64,000 bases of DNA, from positions 1-64,000 of the forward strand of contig JANQBS010000186.1 in NCBI GenBank assembly GCA_033085395.1, given 5' to 3'. The stretch is from Xanthoparmelia taractica. Its lineage: Eukaryota; Ascomycota; Lecanoromycetes; Lecanorales; Parmeliaceae. The notes below the pieces were generated by a model, which made no database searches, was not told where the DNA came from, and saw only the letters and a list, made by a program, of their open reading frames with translations. The number at the start of each line of letters is the position of its first letter. Position 1 is the stretch's first letter. A program made the position numbers and the translations under genes. Below, piece after piece: positions 1-11,160 of the stretch.

Positions 1-120
1 TTATATCTTTTTAATCTATTTATAGAATTTTATAATTATATAAGCGTTCGCTTAAGCTTTTTACTTATTTTTAGAATGTAAAAAATATTACGTAATATAT
101 TTATTAAAAATCTAATGGGA

Positions 121-173
121 GTATGGGATATCTTATACCTTTCGGTATGGTATTCGAAACACTGGTCCCATAC
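121..173. repeat. Nested inverted repeat in a non-RIP'd island
   Basis: Arms GTATGGGA (121-128) and TCCCATAC (166-173) are perfect inverted copies. Inside them ATACC-TTTC-GGTAT (135-148) forms a second hairpin, which on the minus strand has a GAAA loop. The segment from about 117 to 210 keeps CA dinucleotides (AACACTGG, CATCAAA, TCACACC), unlike its surroundings, so it escaped or postdates the mutation. It could be a transposon end, a small foldback element or a structured transcript. No target-site duplication is visible. Confidence 0.6.
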
Positions 174-210
174 CATCAAATATATCACACCTTTCCGACC
201 CGTAATCTTA

Positions 211-1610
211 AATATTAATACGTAAGAAGAAAAGATTTTTTATAATAATAAAAAGAGAATAAATCGTAAGAAAGTAATCCTATAAGAAGATTAATATAAT
301 AATTAAGACTTATAAATATATAAGATAAGATTTTTAATTAAAAGAGTTAATTATTTATAAAGATAATTCGAAAAACGAAATATATTTAAACTCGCATTTA
401 TTTATAAAAATAAATATCTTCTTAAAAGAATATCGCTTATATATTAATTTTCTTTCTTTTTCTTCTAAGTTCTAAAAAAAAACATTATTTATATATATTT
501 TTTAGATTATTATATAAGAAAATTTTATTAATAATAATTAAAATTATATTAAGTTAATCTTAAAATTTAGCGAGATTTCATATATGTGCTATAAACTTTT
601 ATAGCTATTTTAAACCTCTTCGATAGCAACGATAATTATTTCTTAAACGCACGCGCTAATTCGGTCTCTGTCTTTAGATAATTAAATTCTAAATTATTAT
701 TAAAGTCTATTTTTAAGAAAGAAGAGCTTTTTAATTTCTTAATACGCTTTATATTATTAATATTAATTATCTTATTTATTTCTTTATTAAGCTTTAAAAT
801 CTAAATATTATAATTAAAGAAATTAAACTTTTAGTTAATTTAAATATATTTAATAAAATTAAGATATTTAAAAATACTTTAAATTATTAAAGATAAAATA
901 ATAAATACAAGACTTTTTAAAAATATTAGATCTTTAATATTACGTCGAAAATAAATTTAATTAATTAATTATTATTATTAATAAAATATTTATTATAATC
1001 TAAATTAGAGTATATCGAAAAGTCTATATTATAATAAAAACTCGTTATAAAGATAATTTTTATAATAAAATTAAAAGCTTTTTTAATATTATTTTTATCT
1101 AAAAAAAGCTAAAAAAATATAAATCTTATAATTTCGATATTTTAAATTTTATAATTTAGAAGCTAAAAGCTCTCACTCTATTAATTTATAAAAATAACTC
1201 TTAAGCGTATATTAATTAATTTATTAATATCTTATAAGAAGTTAGAAATTAATTTAATAAAAATTAAAAAATATATTATTTTTATAAAGAGTTACTCTTA
1301 ATATAACTTATATTAGAAATATTATAATTAAAATTATAACGTCTATAATAAGAAGAATAAGATTAAGTATTTATTAAATTATATAATTACTCGCTTTCTT
1401 AATATAACATTTAATTCTATAAATTTTATCTTAAAATTATAAATATATACGCTATTAATTATCGTCGCCGACGTTTTCGATTATATAAATTAAGTATAAT
1501 TATATTCATCTTTCTCAAAGCTAATATTATAAAATTTAAAATTTAAAACAATACTATTAAGTAATTCTAGCACGTTTATTGATAAAAAGAATTTTTACTT
1601 TAACGCTAAA
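211..1610. other. AT-rich RIP'd stretch, nothing supportable
   Basis: Typical RIP composition on both strands. I found no frame that stays coherent for more than a few dozen codons and no repeat worth naming. Confidence 0.6.
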
Positions 1611-1624
1611 TATAATTATAAGCG

Positions 1625-1830
1625 CTTACGCGACGATAATAATTAGAGCGAAAGAAATAACTATTACAATCGTAATAATCATAATAATTATAATAATTAA
1701 GAAGATAATAATAATAAGCTTAAAGAGAATAAAGATAAGAATAAGAATAAGAATAAGAATTAATTTCTTAGCGCTAAAGTCGCTATAGCGATTATTTAAT
1801 TAAAGATCGCTCGCTATTTTATCGCATATA
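1625..1830 (+). pseudogene. Relic of a glutamine-rich coding segment
   Basis: In phase 2, from 1631 on, almost every TAA or TAG falls where a CAA or CAG would make sense. The segment then reads as a Gln-rich, Arg/Glu-containing low-complexity stretch ending in a Gln-Glu dipeptide repeat (the GAATAA run at about 1731-1764). The same DNA in phase 1 gives an unbroken 69-codon Ile/Lys/Arg frame at 1579-1788, which exists only because TAA is out of frame there. No family can be assigned. Gln-rich stretches occur in fungal transcription factors and in transposon gag-like proteins. Confidence 0.5.
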
Positions 1831-1850
1831 TTTTAAATACTTATAATCTT

Positions 1851-2750
1851 TTTATTAACTTTAAAGCTCTATTCAATAAATATTATAAGTTTATAATATT
1901 TACGTCTTTTAATAGAGCGTAAGTTATTATTCTTTTCACGATAGCGATTGTATCTTTATTCTAGATTCGTAATTATATCTATAGTTAATATCTAATTCAC
2001 GATTTCTTGATATTTATTATTTTTAAATTCTTTAAATCGTCTTACTTAATATATAAACTTATTAATAATTTAATAACTATTAACTTTAATAATATTAATT
2101 TAAAATATAAGATTAATAACGTTAAATATATAAACTCTTCGAGATATATAATTAGTATTAAATAATATTTATAATTTAATTTTTAAGAAATAATTAAAAG
2201 AATAAAATTATTCTTTCTCTTTCGTTTCGAGCGATCTTTCTATTAATAGCGAGTAAATCTTTTTTAAATATATAAAAAAATATTTTTATACTTTAAATAT
2301 TTAAAGAGAAACGCTCTTGATATTAATTATTATTATTAATAATATTTTTATTTATAATAAGTTCTTAATTAAGTCTAAGTTTAATTTAACGTCTTCGAAA
2401 ACTTTATTTAAAGCGAATATTAATCTCGAAGCGTTATAAATATAATATTTACGTTATAATTATTTAAGTATTTAAAATCTTAAGAAAATCGCTAAAATAT
2501 ATATAAAAACAAATCTTTCGATTTTATTATTAAGCGATATTTATAAGTTATACTTAATAATTAATATAAAATAAATATTATATAAATAATATATTAAGTC
2601 TAATAAATACGAAAATAAATTAATTTATAATAATCTTTCTTTACGATAAAACTTTACGCTCTATTATTTATCTTTTATTAAATAAATATAATAAAATAAT
2701 TCTTATAATCTTTAAAATAATTCTTAATAATATAAAATATAATAACGAGT
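1851..2750. other. AT-rich RIP'd stretch, nothing supportable
   Basis: Continues the composition of the preceding relic. Frames are too broken to name, and no RNA gene, repeat or promoter is recognisable. Confidence 0.5.
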
Positions 2751-2754
2751 ATTA

Positions 2755-2970
2755 TATTGTTTTCGGTGTTAAGGTAGCGGAAAAGAGATAGGCTGGCAGT
2801 CGCTTTAAGCTGTTAAAACACCCCTCTATAAGACTTCCCTCACTAACGACGATCAGCGATAAGGATATAACTTCTATTACAGGAGACGGATAATCATAAA
2901 ACGTCTCTTATGTGGCCATAAGTGATCTATTTTCGTTATACCTGAAATTCTAGCTATAGAGGCAAAACCT
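2755..2970. other. Short island of normal composition upstream of the DUF3435 relic
   Basis: About 215 bp with ordinary CA, TG and GC content, bounded sharply by RIP'd DNA. It contains the inverted repeat CTTATG-TGGC-CATAAG (2907-2922). The left edge reads GTTTTCGGTGTTAAG and the right edge, on the other strand, GTTTTGCCTCTATAG, so the ends share a GTTTT start and a weak inverted match. It ends about 90 bp before the first recoverable codons of the recombinase relic. It could be a small element inserted after RIP, a unique stretch that was never duplicated, or the edge of the repeat. There is no coding frame of note. Confidence 0.6.
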
Positions 2971-3060
2971 TACTTTATTTAACTTCCCTTTAAATAATTA
3001 TTATTTAATTACTATCTTTACGTATATCTTTTCTTTAACGTTATACTTATTATATTATTT

Positions 3061-5509
3061 CGCAAAATTACGTAAATACGCCGAAAAAATATTAATCGAT
3101 CGTTAAATTATTATAAGAATCTTCGTAGAAATCTAGTAGCAAAGAGTTAAATTATCTCGAAGTATATTAATAATATTAAAAGAAGTATAAGATCTCTTCT
3201 TAAGAAGTGGATCAAGTTAATTATTATACTTTCTTCTTTCTAATTATTTATCACTATATAAATAATTAATAATCTATTATTAGATTTTATTATAAGATCG
3301 ACGAAATATTCGAGAACTTTCTTTAAATCGCCGTCGCAGAGGATTTTAAAATCTTTCTATAATAAATCTTAAATTATTACTCGAGAGTGCGAGCTAGCGA
3401 GAGTCTCAATAACTATTAACGGATTTTAAATATACATATTCTCGATTAATGCGATCGTAAATTGAATAATAATATTAGAAGAGACGTAATTAATGTAAGA
3501 CTCTATTATAAGGGATTAACCTCGCTAATATATTCGTTATCGCTAATATAAGAAGATTCTTATAAATAAGTATAAGCTACGCACTTTACTTAAGAAACGG
3601 GGCGTTAGTAGCGTCGAAGATCTTTATTATATTCTCTTCTATTACTAAGTGTACGATACTTATATATATTGAAATAAATAATAATAAAGCTATATTATCG
3701 CGAGTATATTAATGACTTCGTATTTTAGCTATCGCCCGATCTTTATATTCGATATTAGAATAAAATTTAAGAATAATACGAATTAAGAGAGTAAATAAGC
3801 GACGCTTATTAATTTCGATAATGGCTTTAATAACGACGATAATAGTGATAGCGAGAACGATAATAATAGTAATATAGACGACGATATCGATAGGGGCCTT
3901 GATAATACGGGATCTCTCCTTTAAAGATATATCGCTTTTATTATCGCCTCTTATAATATTTCTAATAAGTCTAATCTTCTCTTCGTAAAAATAATCCTTA
4001 TTTATACGAAGAGAGAAGATAATTATTCTCGGGAGTAAGTAATACGCTTATATTCCTTTAATATTATTATTAATTTATATTTAATAGAAAAACGTTTATC
4101 GTTAAGCGAGAGAATAATTCTCTTTTCTATTTTCTCGATTATCTTCTCTCTTTAATTCTTCACGATAACGTATTCGCGACGAAATCGTTAAGAGATATCG
4201 ATAATATCTTTCGAGCTAAGATCTTTTTAGAAAAGAAGTGTCTTTAATTAAAGATAAAGCGTAACGCTTTAGATCTTCTTATCTTTCGAGAGTCTAGGCG
4301 CTCTATTTATAAGTTTCGTATATTATCTATAAAGTTATTATATTCGAATACGTGACTTCGTTATCTTATATAACTCGATCGTAGATTTAAGATAAAGAAG
4401 TTTTTTACTTAGTATTATACACGATGTGACTTAATTAATATCGTTAACAATAAGTCGCTATTAGTTTATCTTCTCGAGTAATCGCGATATTAATATATAA
4501 AAATCTTATAGATAAAGCGTTCTCGTCGATAAGAGATTAGATTTTCAATTATTAATTAAACACGATTCGTTATTATCTCGATCGCGAGGTTCGATTTAAT
4601 ATTATCGCTATCTTCTTAGATTATTCTTTCAACGAAGTCGTTTAAAAGCTAGCTAGATTTATAATATTAATCGTCGACTCTAACGTCTCGATTAAACTTT
4701 TTTCTAAGTTATTAAAAAAGATTATTAATAATAAGCGTATATTTTAATTTAATAGCGAGAGTAAAACGCTTATTAAAAGACTTAAGAGTAAATATAATTT
4801 CGTTAAACGTGTCTCTTCGAATAATTCGTGATTACAAATTAAGAAATAAGTTAATATAGCTTTATATCGTGAGAAAATTATTCGAAGAAATCGAATACTT
4901 AAGAAAGCTCGAAAGTGATATTTTCGTATCGCCGATACGAGTATACTCGAGACTTAATTTATCGAACTCTTTATCGTCGTATTATATAAAGATATTAAGT
5001 CTCTCGCTCTTATTTAATATAATATTCTTAAGTAAGATAATCTTATTCGACTAATCTATAAATCGATTATTAATCTAATAAATCTAGCGAAATATATTTA
5101 TTAATTCAAGATTCTTCGAATTCGAGTTGCCTTATATAATCGATAGGAGAATAAATATCGTGGTCGATTAAAATCGAATTGGCTATTAATAAAATTAATA
5201 TCTACGTTGAAAGAGTTATCGAAAAACTCGAAAGTAAATCTAGAAGATCGTTTTCCGTTAATATATAAGTCTACGTAATATATTTTCTATCTTAATAATA
5301 AGCGCAAGTTTTACCTTAAGCGAATATTTATATACGCTAAATCTAATAAGATAATAAACGAGGTTAAGAGACACTTAAAGAGCTTTACAATAGACGATTT
5401 AATATTATATTCGCACTTATAATATAGAATAGCGAAACTAATTTTATTATGCGTGAACGCTTTTAAGAATTATATAGCGATAATATATAAGATCTTTTTA
5501 TGTGCGTAG
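3061..5509 (+). pseudogene. DUF3435 (Starship-captain-type tyrosine recombinase-like) relic
   Basis: Full-length but dead copy of the fungal DUF3435 family, tyrosine-recombinase-like proteins whose best-known members mobilise Starship elements. Three phases carry successive family blocks. Phase 1 (3061-4100) has KNINRSLNYYKN near the start, then KYKLRTLLKKRGVSSVEDL at about 3571, SYFSYRP (family: aYt..RPG), the acidic run DDNSDSENDNNSNIDDD, and LLFVKIILIYTKRED (family: vki.l.HTKGED). Phase 3 (4143-4500) has HDNVFATKSL, LDLLIFRES and YYTRCDLIN, where the family has Y..RRG.aN; the Arg-to-Cys and Gly-to-Asp changes fit RIP. Phase 2 (4562-5509) has REVRFNIIAIFLD, the basic stretch REKIIRRNRILKKARK, then DRFPLIYKST (5246) and AFKNYIAIIYKIFL, the conserved C-terminal region, ending in TAG. 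Phase changes imply small indels. Family membership rests on remembered family features; that it was a true captain is inference. Confidence 0.9.
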
Positions 5510-6850
5510 ATTCTTCTTATATTAATTATTATATCGATTTTATTATATAGTATATTTAATAACTTATTTTTGAGCTAAAAGTACTTATTAGATTTCGCGT
5601 GAATATATTAATTTAAAATTTATAAATTATTTTACTTAATAAATCGCTTTAATCTCTTAACTAATAATCTATATATATTTTATATTCAAATTTATTAGCC
5701 TCTCGCTTATTATTTTTATTTATCTTTTTATACGATAAGGGTCTTAACTAATCGTTATTATTATTATAGACGAAGTGACGTTATAGTTAAGAACGTATCT
5801 CATAAGAATAATTTTTAGTAGATCAACGATTTCGAATATGAATAATAATAATTATATATATATTAGTACTATTAATCGAGCGTCTAGCTTTTTATAGAGA
5901 AGAAGTTATATCTAAATATTTTGAAAGAAAAGATAACGATTTATTCTCTTATTTAAGAGCTATATAATAGAAGACTTATAATTCGAAAATAAAATCGACT
6001 TATTTTTAACTTTTATAGAAATATTCTTCTATAGTTTATTATTAAATTTAACTTTCAACAATTTAAAGAGAAGCTATTATTCGATATATTTTCGATATTA
6101 TTTATAGTATTATTAATTATAAAGAAATTGAATAAAGAGCTCGCACTCGTCTAGTTCTCTTCTCCTATATATATCGCTTTGATATACGTAAATATTGAAA
6201 TTCTATTAATATCTTTTATATAGTCTTTTAGTATAAACGTTAACGACTTCGCTCTATTCTCTAAATCCTAATCTAAAAATTTTTAATACTATTTATATTA
6301 TCGATATAAAGTATTTTACGTTTACGCTATTATCTTTTATAATAATTTTAACTTAAAGCTATAACTTTATCTAGATAAGCCCTAAATAATTTAAGATCTT
6401 TATATTAATAGTTAACACGTACTCTATCTTTAAAGACTTCTCTTAAATTATTATAATCTATTAATAATCTTCGAGATAATCTTAACGTCGCTTATCTATT
6501 CTTTAATAATAAATATAATTAATATAATAAAAGATTCTAATCTAAGATTAACGGCTCACATCGTAGAAAGAAGTCTAAGATTAAGTAATCGTAAATTATT
6601 CTCTATAATATCGTCCTCGAAGTAAATTTCGCAAAGTATTTATTCTATTTAAATAATATAAATAAAAGATAATATATTAATAATCGAAGACATCGAAATT
6701 ATCGAGACTCTTATTAATAGCGAGATCTTATTAAATATTATTATATTTACGACCTTTAAGATTATCGTATTAACTATAATCTCAACGAGTATAATTTATA
6801 CTTATAATAATCTTTTTCTAAGCTAACTTATCTTATCTATATTCGAGTTA
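5510..6850. other. AT-rich RIP'd stretch after the DUF3435 relic
   Basis: RIP composition throughout. Fragments on the plus strand read as short Lys/Glu- or Ser-rich pieces (for example near 5890-5960), but no frame holds long enough to annotate. No terminal repeat or target duplication is visible beside the recombinase relic. Confidence 0.45.
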
Positions 6851-7198
6851 CTAATTATCGATAGTGTCTTTTATTATTCTAAGTTCGATAACTCTAATAA
6901 CTATCTCTCGATCGACTTTTTCAGCCTTCGATTTCTTATCTTTAACTATATATTTATTTACTTTCTCTTTAAATAGCATTATAAAGTTATTAATTATATA
7001 ACTCTCTACTTTTTCGAGCCCTTTATTTATTAATACTACTATAATATTAATATCTTTAAATATTTCTTCTATTAATACTTTAATAACATTAATTATATAA
7101 TTATTAATCGTTTCTTTAGCTAGCACTTCGTTAATAATTACCTCGATTATAAATTCTTAATCTTTAGTTATATTAATTAATTCGCTTATAGATTCCAT
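6851..7198 (-). pseudogene. Small acidic/basic ORF relic, function unknown
   Basis: From ATG at 7198-7196 the minus strand reads 115 codons to a stop at 6851, with one internal TAA near the start (in ITKD-stop-EFII). After that stop the frame is unbroken for about 100 codons (the part from the GTG at 7126 is 91 codons). It is rich in Lys, Glu, Asp, Ile and Val with an amphipathic periodicity and a basic stretch KDKKSKAEKVDRE near the end, so it is probably helical or coiled coil. I do not recognise a family. One stop in 115 codons is light damage for this window. A chance open frame in AT-rich DNA is possible but would not be expected to have this charge pattern. Confidence 0.45.
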
Positions 7199-8040
7199 AT
7201 ATAACGTCTCGTTAAGTAATAGTTATATAAATATACATAATAGCGACGTTAATAAATATATCGTCACTTTTTATAAGAAGGATTTTAATCAAGACTATTC
7301 AATTAAAGAATATATTTTTAAAGAAGATATAGATACGGTAATTAATGTGATTAAATATAACATATTAATAAACCCCATCTTATTCTATAGTGTTCTATTA
7401 ACGTCTACTTGCGAATACTCTCTATCAAATAGAGATTTTAATTACTCTAATAATTTATAAATCGCTTAAAGAAATTATAAATACTATCGATATTATTAAA
7501 GATTAGTAATAATTCTTTTTAGGCTGATATAATCACGATATAAGTGAAAGTGTTAATGCTAATTATTTGATATATAATCTTACGCCTCTCGCTATTTCGA
7601 GTTAATTATTATCGCTTTAGTAAGAATTAAATAGTTAGTTAATATATATAATTTATATTAGTGTAGACAATCTTAGACTTAAAAGTAATGTCTATACGCT
7701 TCACATTAAAGTTCTATAATTAATTCCATATTATTAAGTGACTGCATAAAAGCATTAGATATTATTTCATGCTATCGATTAATCTTACTACTATAGATTT
7801 ATTAGTAATTCTTTTACTCACGAATTCTAAATAGTCTCGTTTTCTCTATCATAATTATCTTGACTTTATAACTCTAATTTTTCTCTCTATACGCGAGTTT
7901 AAATTTCTAATAGCTAGACGTCTACTAAGTTGCTATGGCTAATATACGTTTTCTCTAGAATATCGACTTAATACGCGTCGGGCCTATACATTACAAGCTA
8001 CGTAATTAGATCGATCTTTTATAATTACTTAGCTATTTCC
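7199..8040. other. Partly RIP'd stretch, nothing supportable
   Basis: A few CA and TG dinucleotides survive around 7300-7800 (for example GTGATTAAATATAACAT), so damage is uneven. No coherent frame or repeat was recognised. Confidence 0.4.
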
Positions 8041-9545
8041 TTAATAGAAGAAGAAGAAAAAGAAGAAGAAGAAGCGAAATTATTAGACTCGTTAGTAGTA
8101 AAGAAGAGAAGAACTTAACGCGTAGATTAAAGAGATAAAATACTCGATTTAGATCGAGCACGAAAAGAAGTCTAACAAGCACATAATCTTATAGCGCGAA
8201 GTATACTAACTTAATAAATAGTTTTATTAATTAAGTAGTCTTAACGAAAAGAATAGAATTATTTATAAAGATTTTCGTATAGTAAAGAATTATATATATT
8301 AGGCGCCGTTAATCTTAATTCGTCGTTCGAAATATATTTATACGTTATTATTATTAATTTATAGCTCTTAGACTAAGTTTCTTATCTTGAAAACCTTCTA
8401 ATTATTAATATCTAGAGAATCTCTTAAAATTTAAATTATTAATTTGTGAACGCGTAATGCATTATTTTTATAATTAGTCGCGGCGTTATCCTTAAAATTC
8501 TCGAGCTTAAGTAACTTATTATTCTTAATATAGAAGAGAAATCTTAATAGCGATTTAAACGCTTAATTTAATATAACTTGAAAGTCGATAATCACGATAA
8601 TTACGGCGATTATAATTATAGCTTAATCTAAATAGATTTATCGTTATTTCTTATCTTAAGTAAAAAGAAAAAGTTCGACAAGAAAAATCTTAAATATATA
8701 TATCTTAATAAATAATTAATTGAGTATAATTAAATAGAGAAGATTATCGATATTCTTAATAGATTTTATAATATATAAAAGATTATATCGAAACGCTACT
8801 TAGAATATATCGAAGACGATAGTTATTAAGATAAGGATTAGCGATACGATTACGAAATAGATAGTATCTATTTATTTATTAGTCGAGCTCGAATAGCTTC
8901 TTTTAGAATCCGTATTAATATAGGCTAGATTAATATAGACTAGATATATCGTAGCCCATACGACCTTTAAAATATTAGTTCGCCGTTATAATAATTCTCT
9001 AAATATACGATTTATTACTAACGAGATAATTAGATATTATAATAGTCCCGATATCTATATTAGCTCGTCTATACTTATAGAGAATACTTACAATATAAGA
9101 TAAGATAGAAAGTAGTTATTTATTTTCGGGAGATTAATCGCTAAGAACATAGATAAGATATTAACGCTATAGTATATCTAATCTAGAATTATAGCGGCGC
9201 TAAAAGATAGAGTTATTATAAGGAAAATCTAAATAAAGAGAAAATAAAAATAGTACTTCTAAATATTAAGTTCAACTTTTATCTATAAAGCGAGTCCCTA
9301 CTATTTAATTATTAATCGAATAATAATAGATAGTAATATAATAAGAAGAATAAGAATAACTTGAGATAGAATATTCTAAAGAATCCCTAAGAGCCAAGGC
9401 GCGTAATACGTTAAGAATAGAAGTATAGATGTGAGAGCTCTTAGCTAAGATAAGAATCTAATAAAGATAACGAGAATAGTTTATTCGACAATAATAGCCG
9501 CTATTAACTCTATTATTAATATACTTCGTATATATATCTCTTATT
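8041..9545 (+). pseudogene. Long relic with Glu-rich coiled-coil start, unknown function
   Basis: Phase 1 stays coherent for about 500 codons, with stops nearly all TAA/TAG. It begins with a run of Glu codons (EEEEKEEEEAKLLDSL at 8047-8094, the GAA tract being plain in the DNA), then a Gln/Arg/Lys-rich helical stretch containing RDKILDLDRARKEV. Further on are KKKKFDKKNLKYIYLNK and YLEYIEDD, then SRARIASFRIRINIG. Before the RIP'd stops the first 60 codons would form a charged coiled coil. I do not recognise the family. The same DNA in phase 2 from 8102 also reads fairly openly, so the choice of frame over 8100-8560 is less certain than after 8580. Confidence 0.5.
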
Positions 9546-10380
9546 ATTTTAAGTTAATATAATATTAGACTATAGCGTTAATAGAGCTATTAATATATTA
9601 AGAAGAAAGTCGAAAGAGTAAAAGATACGTAATAGACTAAGAGACGACGTATATATTAATTAAGCGTTCGAATTATATAAAAGCTAAATAAAGATAGATA
9701 TTCTAGTCCGCGGAACGTTAAGCTTCTATAATTTCGCTATTAAGTCTAATAATTTCTCGTCGATAGTATTATATTAGATCGACTTTCTTCTCGAATAAGA
9801 AAATAACTAATAATTTCTTTAGACGTGAATAAGGAAGATATAGGAACTTACGTATATTCTACTTATCGACTAGATTCCCGCTCTTATAATAACTTTTAAT
9901 AACTCTCGATATAAGATAAGTCTCTATAACTTCTAGTTAAGATATAAACTTATCTCGTTGCTTTAATTTTCGATCTAGTATCTTATAATCTCGATTAATA
10001 TATACTCGATATATATCTTTAATTATCTTCTTATATATAGTAGAAAGCTTATCTCTAAAATAGAGATAATGTAATATATTTAAGATTAGAATAATATATA
10101 TAATTATATATAAAGAAAGATGTTTATAACGAATATAAATATAAAATCGAAACTTTATATAGATTATATAATATATTTGTATTATCACAATTAAAGAAAG
10201 AATAAGATATACTTAGTAATAGTTATTATAATTAAGTTCGACGTTATCTTAGATAAGTTAATTTAGTTTCTAAACGTTAATAGCTAACGTCTTCTTATAA
10301 ATAACGTTAAAAGAAAGAAGAATCGAGAGTATAACGGCGATAATAGATATAAAAATTTTTATAATAATACGTAAGAGGCG
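9546..10380 (+). pseudogene. Relic frame continuing the 8-12 kb block, unknown function
   Basis: Phase 3 takes over from the preceding relic. It contains TKRRRIY, KLNKDRYSSPRNVKLL, FLVDSIILDRLSSRIRK, DVNKEDIGTYVYSTYRLDSR and, further on, KKEESRV, with stops at plausible Gln positions. The shift from phase 1 to phase 3 near 9550 means either an indel in one long gene or two adjoining genes. The alternation of hydrophobic and charged residues suggests a soluble helical protein. The unbroken minus-strand frame at 9937-10188 lies antisense to this relic and is a by-product of the composition. Confidence 0.5.
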
Positions 10381-10499
10381 TACGAAGAAGAAAGTATCTA
10401 GATTTATATTCTTTAAGATATAGAAGTTATTAATTAAAAAGATAGACTTGATTTAAGAGAATAGATTTAAACGATCGCCTTAAGATAAAAGCGTATATA

Positions 10500-11160
10500 A
10501 ATAATTAGATAAATATATTTAGTAGAGACCGTATAATTAAAATAAAGGTTATCTATTATAGCGCGATAAGTCTACGTCGAAGTAATAGAAAGATTATAAC
10601 TTTTATAATAAAGATTATCGCTAACGTAATTATAAAGAAAGCGAGTAACTATATTGTTACGTTGCGAGATACTTAAGCTAATCTCGAATAAGTATTCATG
10701 ATAAGAAAGAACGAGTTAGTTATCGTAGATATACTTAAGATTTAATAAGGAAGTATATTATTAATTACATATAACACGCTAGATAGATAATTTTATAAGC
10801 GATATATTATTTTATAAATAGCGCTTCGATTAGATATAAACGTTTCTATCTTATTCGAGGATTGCATTTTTATTAATCTTAATATCTCTTCTATTTATAA
10901 CTTCTTTTATAGATAAGATATTATAGAAAATTTAAGATATAATTACTAACTTTTATTAGATAGATATATCGCGATAGTATTTGATTTTTAACTAAGGTCA
11001 CGCGCTTATATTTTATTTATTAGTTATAGCTTCGTGAACGTAAATAATTAAAGATTCAAAATTAAAAAACTTTCTATCTTTTATAAGTGATATTTCTTAT
11101 TATTCTCGTATTAATAATATTAATTATATTTTATTTAAAATAATTTATCTCGCTTAAGAA
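10500..11160 (+). pseudogene. Relic frame, possible damaged zinc-knuckle protein
   Basis: Phase 2 reads coherently: NYKESE-stop-LYCYVARYLS-stop, then ISIHDKKERVSYRRY, followed by FINSASIRYKRFYLIRGLHFY. The YCYV...W/stop-S...H...KER layout recalls the CxxC...CW.S..H..ER knuckle of fungal Copia gag proteins, but the second Cys codon is GCG, which RIP cannot produce from TGC or TGT. That identity is therefore only a hint. It lies downstream of the phase 3 relic in the same orientation. Confidence 0.35.

Noticed and set aside
1579..1788. Unbroken 69-codon ORF rich in Ile, Lys and Arg
   Set aside because: Out-of-phase shadow of a Gln-rich relic; its composition comes only from ATA/AAG repeats.
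2765..2780. TTAAGGTAGCG word resembling a large-subunit rRNA motif
   Set aside because: The flanking sequence does not match rRNA; a ten-base match is not enough.
4869..5054. 61-codon ATG ORF (+)
   Set aside because: Phase 3, while the DUF3435 family blocks over the same DNA are in phase 2.
9937..10188. 83-codon minus ORF rich in Ile and Tyr
   Set aside because: Antisense to a coherent plus-strand relic frame.
10640..10720. Copia-type zinc knuckle
   Set aside because: One required Cys position is GCG, which cannot come from TGY by transitions, and spacing is off by one or two. Mentioned as a hint only.
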